From the NCBI RefSeq assembly GCF_024679245.1, contig NC_090174.1:17911933-17975932 (forward strand): DNA of 64,000 nucleotides, read 5' to 3'. A program made the translations under genes and the position numbers. Below, in pieces: positions 60,222-64,000 of this stretch (positions are counted from its first letter, which is position 1; every line of letters begins with the position of its first letter). Source of the DNA: Pseudorasbora parva (lineage: Eukaryota > Chordata > Actinopteri > Cypriniformes > Gobionidae). The notes beneath the pieces are model-generated. The model saw only the letters and a program-made list of their open reading frames with translations, did not search any database and was not told where the DNA came from.

Positions 60222-61469
60222 CTAGGGCCCTATAATTTCCGCGATCACGGAATCGCGGAATTGGCATATTAACGCGGAATCTGCATATAAACGCGGAATC
60301 TGGTGTTAACGCAGATTTCCCCGGAATTTTACATATTTGTAATGAAATTCTGTGCCGTGTGGGTGGAGAACGTATGTCTGAGGAAAGTGCAGACCGGGGG
60401 AAGCAAATCTTCGCGACACAACCCCTCCCTTCATTTCAGCTCGCCCTTCAAAACAATGAAAGTATGGCGAAGTTGGTCTCCACGGCTCTGCTTTCGGCAG
60501 CGAAAAAGTTAAGAAACTCGACGCTAACGGCGGTTTCACACTGCACGCGCAGGCGGCGCAGAAGCTTTCCGTATGGAGAGTGGGAGCCGCGCTCGTGTAT
60601 TGCACAGACAGACAAATATTGTCCATTCTGTCAGATTTTCCGGTGTTCTGCTCGACCCCTGTCATCTCGTGCTTTGATTTATAATGTGCACATTTAGGCA
60701 GCAATGCATATCTGCTGCAAATGCGACCGTTTTCCCCTCTGTTAGTCTGTTCCAAACATGCATTTAACATGCTCTATATGGGTAGTTTACATGATAAGTA
60801 ACCTTAAAGTTAAAATTAAGCATCTAGTTTTAATCATTTAAAGGGGCCTTTGAAGTTGGGGAAAAAAAACTTCAGGCAGTGTTGTGTTTTCGTGTATTTT
60901 TATTTTTCACAGCTCTGAATATCATAATGGTGATTGTTAAACACACAGAACAATTCACTACATGATTTCATGGTGCAATGTTTTTTTTTTATGTTAATTT
61001 TCAAATTTAAATGTTTTACTTAATAGTACTTAAGAGTACTGTAAAATATGATTCTTATGATTTTTTTTTTTTAGTTCTTTTTAAAAAAAAATTACTTGAA
61101 AGAAAAAGCTAATGGAGCACTTTCATTTTAACTTATATAAACTATTATAATTTATTTTACCGGAAAGTTTAAAGCTAATAACCATTAATATTTGAAGTAT
61201 TTGAAGTGCAGTGTTATGTCAAATATCATATTTGTCCTAAAAAGTAAATGTGATGTTTGTTACCTCGATAAATTTAAGGTCATTCCTATTTTTTGTTTTA
61301 TGTTGTATTATATTAACATTAAAAGCAAACTCTTTTTTCACCAAAATTACAGTAAAGGGTAAAAAAACTGAATTACCAAACATTTTAACGGAAAAAAAGG
61401 AATCTGCAAAAATTGAAACGGAAAAAACGGAATTTGGGAAAAAATAAAACGGATTTTATAGGGCCCTAA
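60222..61469. mobile_element. hAT-like non-autonomous element with TAGGGCCCTATA ends
   Basis: The left end TAGGGCCCTATAATTTCCG and right end CGGATTTTATAGGGCCCTA are inverted repeats. AAAACC is present on both sides, compatible with a decayed 8-bp hAT target duplication. Several AACGCGGAATCT and ACGGAA motifs lie inside both ends, which suits hAT subterminal binding sites. The uninterrupted right arm of the surrounding inverted repeat serves as the empty-site reference. No transposase is recognised. Confidence 0.65.
60300..60700. other. CpG-rich core of the hAT-like element
   Basis: GC-rich and CpG-rich in an AT-rich setting, with GCACGCGCAGGCGGCGCAGA near 60,543. Frames of 112 codons (+, 60,359-60,697) and 154 codons (-, 60,306-60,770) are open but show no family signature I recognise. 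It may be the promoter and 5' end of the parent element. Confidence 0.35.
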
Positions 61470-61810
61470 AAACCCAGTTTGTGAACCAAAGGCCAACCTA
61501 GAGGAAAGGAAAATCAAACCTGAGATCTCAACAACATCACATACTATGCTCTGATTTGTCTCCTTGGCTAGAGAGACTGTATTGCTCATATGTGTCTCCT
61601 CTAAAGTTTCAGAAGGGATCTCAACAGTATCGCATGCTGTGCTCAGACTTTTTTCTTCAGCTAGATACTCTGGAACTCTCACTTTTCTCACCTCTAAAAA
61701 GTTTCATAAAAGATCTCAATAACATCACACAGTGTGCTCAGAATATTCTCCTTAGTCAAAGTCTCTGGCACTCTCAAATTTGTCAAACAAATGTTGGTCA
61801 CTTTTTCAAA
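61347..61810 (-). pseudogene. Decayed 31-codon tandem repeat, gene fragment
   Basis: On the minus strand three copies of a repeat are visible, with GATCTCAA borders (plus-strand view) at 61,524, 61,617 and 61,712, periods of 93 and 95 bp. Two copies are in one open frame and share VPEYLAEEKSLSTACDTVEI and a matching SLAKETNQSIVCDVVEIS. The third (upstream in reading direction) is out of frame by two bases and ends in a stop. The first 93-bp period is exactly 31 codons, and the kept motif CD-V-EI suggests former coding. The frame then runs into the hAT-like element at 61,469. Function unknown. Confidence 0.4.
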
Positions 61811-62194
61811 ACTCTTCACAGAGTGATCACAACTTCAGTCTGTGCAAGCTAAACTGTGGATCATTGGCACTTGATTTGAGACATGAATTAAGTGTTTTGT
61901 TAGTTTTTGTGGATTTTGAATGTGAAATAACTGCTGTGAAGCAGAAAGTTGGTTTGGAGAACAAGTTTTGAAAATGACCAAAGTATTGAGAAATGTGGCC
62001 TAGCGATTGTAAAAACTGTAATTTAGTTGAATTTGGCAGGGCAAATCCCAGCATCTTCTCTAGTTTATTTGAGAAGGGTTCTGCCACATTGGTAGTTTGA
62101 GCTCTATTGGCCTGTGGTTCACAAACTGGTTTTTCAAGTCTCCTTTATTGAAATGTAAATTGTGAGTGGGGGGTTGTGGGGGTTGAGGAGAGAA

Positions 62195-64000
62195 ACACAC
62201 AGGCGTCGTGATTTACTATCTAACAGGGGACCTGAGTCAGTGTGTGTGTAACGTAATCACTATTCAATAATGACCTGCAATTAATACATTAGAGAGCTAT
62301 TTCTGCTTGATTTAACCCTTTAAACTCAGGTATTGCTGTAAAAACTCTAAATCTTTACAGTTTGTTTGTGATGATAAGAAATGTCACAGCAAACACACAG
62401 GCGTCGTGATTTACTATCTAACAGGGGACCTGAGTGAGTGTGTGTGTGTAACGTAATCACTATTCAATAATGACCTGCAATTAATACATTAGAGAGCTAT
62501 TTCTGCTTGATTTACCCTTTAAACTCAGGTATTGCTGTAAAAACTCTAAATCTTTGTAGTGTGTTTATGATGATAAGAAATGTCACAGCAAACACACAGG
62601 CGTCGTGATTTACTATCTAACAGGGGACCTGAGTCAGTGTGTGTGTGTAATGTAATCACTATTCAATAATGACCTGCAATTAATGCATTAGAGAGCTATT
62701 TCTGCTTGATTTAACCCTTTAAACTCAGGTATTGCTGTAAAACCTCTAAATCTTTGCAGTGTGTTTATGACAACAAGAAATGTCACAGCAAACACACAAG
62801 CGTCGTGATTTACTATCTAACAGGGGACCTGAGTCAGTGTGTGTGTAACGTAATCACTATTCAATAATGACCTGCAATTAATACATTAGAGAGCTATTTC
62901 TGCTTGATTTAACCCTTTAAACTCAGGTATTGCTGTAAAAACTCTAAATCTTTGCAGTGTGTTTGTGATGATAAGAAATGTCACAGCAAACACACAGGCG
63001 TCGTGATTTACTAACAGGGGACCTGAGTGAGTGTGTGTGTAACATAATCACTATTCAATAATGACCTGCAATTAATACATTAGAGAGCTATTTCTGCTTG
63101 ATTTAACCCTTTAAACTCAGGTATTGCTGTAAAAACTCTAAATCTTTACAGTGTGTTTGTGATGATAAGAAATGTCACAGCAAACACACAGGCGTCGTGA
63201 TTTACTATCTAACAGGGGACCTGAGTCAGTGTGTGTGTAACATAATCACTATTCAATAATGACCTGCAATTAATACATTAGAGAGCTTTTTCTGCTTGAT
63301 TTAACCCTTTAAACTCAGGTATTGCTGTAAAACCTCTAAATCTTTGCATTGTGTTTGTGATGATAAGAAATGTCACAGCAAACACACAGGCGTCGTGATT
63401 TACTATCTAACAGGGGACCTGAGTGAGTGTGTGTGTAACGTAATCACTTTTCAATAATGACCTGCAATTAATACATTAGAGAGCTATTTCTGCTTGATTT
63501 AACCCTTTAAACTCAGGTATTGCTGTAAAAACTCTAAATCTTTGCAGTGTGTTTGTGATGATAAGAAATGTCACAGCAAACACACAGGCGTCGTGATTTA
63601 CTATCTAACAGGGGACCTGAGTCAGTGTGTGTGTGTAACATAATCACTATTCAATAATGACCTGCAATTAATACATTAGAGAGCTATTTCTGCTTGATTT
63701 AACCCTTTAAACTCAGGTATTGCTGTAAAAACTCTAAATCTTTGCAGTGTGTTTGTGATGATAAGAAATGTCACAGCAAACACACAGGCGTCGTGATTTA
63801 CTATCTAACAGGGGACCTGAGTCAGTGTGTGTGTAACGTAATCAATATTCAATAATTACCTGCAATTAATACATTAGAGAGCTATTTCTGCTTGATTTAA
63901 CCCTTTAAACTCAGGTATTGCTGTAAAACCTCTAAATCTTTGCAGTGTGTTTGTGATGATAAGAAATGTCACAGCAAACACACAGGCGTCGTGATTTACT
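62195..64000 (+). repeat. Satellite of about 198-bp unit, nine full copies, continues past the window
   Basis: AGGCGTCGTGATTTACTATC recurs with starts at 62,201, 62,399, 62,598, 62,798, 62,996, 63,190, 63,388, 63,586, 63,786 and 63,984. Unit lengths are 194-200 bp. Each unit carries AACAGGGGACCTGAGT, a (GT)4-5 run, TGACCTGCAATTAATACATT and GATTTAACCCTTTAAACTC. No coding frame runs through the array. Confidence 0.97.

Larger units (their letters stand above)
60160..62193. repeat. Inverted repeat pair enclosing 2 kb, left arm split by an insertion
   Basis: The left arm (60,160-60,221, then 61,470-61,506) and right arm (about 62,090-62,185) are complementary: AACCCCCCACACAATTTACA with its counterpart, GACTTGAAAA(A)CC, and CAGTTTGTGAACC. 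The left arm is interrupted exactly by the GGGCCC-ended element. Confidence 0.7.

Noticed and set aside
60306..60770. A 154-codon minus-strand frame and a 112-codon plus-strand frame
   Set aside because: Overlapping frames in a CpG-rich stretch poor in stop codons; no motif recognised and no splice or start context that favours one.
62195..64000. Satellite as a possible centromeric or telomeric repeat
   Set aside because: Nine visible units at one locus do not show this; no telomere TTAGGG run or known centromere motif is seen.

Overview
The window looks like intergenic, repeat-saturated nuclear DNA of a teleost fish, most likely a cyprinid. This rests on the very high (CA)n density, a Tc1-type transposon, several foldback DNA elements with GTTCACCC-type ends that I associate with cyprinid genomes, and the absence of any dense gene organisation. 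I find no intact host protein-coding gene, tRNA, rRNA or CRISPR array. Most long reading frames are translations of repeats, chiefly Thr-His or Val-Cys runs from (CA)n.

Region 1 (1-56,700) is one large head-to-tail array with a period of about 3-3.9 kb. Each unit has three parts. The R module (about 1.1-1.5 kb) carries regularly spaced GGCGCT motifs. The H module (about 320 bp) opens with GC-rich hairpins right after a TTAA. The linker (about 0.9-2.2 kb) is AT-rich and carries three to five (CA)n tracts at fixed places. I count 15 H modules. Two units (19.0-22.9 kb and 46.0-51.3 kb) are a divergent subtype, D1 and D2. Blocks of units are duplicated at larger scale: 8.3-11.7 kb with 42.6-46.0 kb, D1 with D2, 22.9-24.1 kb with 32.5-33.8 kb, and 25.3-26.9 kb with 29.6-31.2 kb. 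Five R modules share one 286-bp deletion. A 47-bp hairpin unit at the R/H border is present in 0, 1, 2, 3 or 8 copies.

The array is interrupted by mobile DNA. A 1,699-bp TTAA-flanked element (47,049-48,747) has its empty site preserved in D1. A 4,007-bp element with CCCATATG ends (52,208-56,214) carries a CpG-rich promoter-like segment with an NRF1-type site, at least two exon-like pieces with good splice signals, a foldback element and a polyadenylation signal, but no transposase.

Region 2 (56,700-62,190) is a graveyard of DNA transposons. It holds a Tc1-like element in a (TA)n tract with nearly identical 214-215-bp inverted repeats but a broken transposase, a multi-arm TTAA foldback element, and a GGGCCC-ended hAT-like element lodged inside one arm of an older inverted repeat. 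A minus-strand stretch carries a decayed 31-codon repeat.

Region 3 (62,195-64,000, running off the window) is a satellite with a unit of about 198 bp and nine full copies. Its core AACAGGGGACCT also occurs about 5 kb upstream.

There is no operon or pathway here. What links the parts is repeat dynamics: unequal exchange, gene conversion, microsatellite growth and nested insertion. The most testable functional idea is that the R modules carry about 45 same-strand CTCF-core-like motifs.
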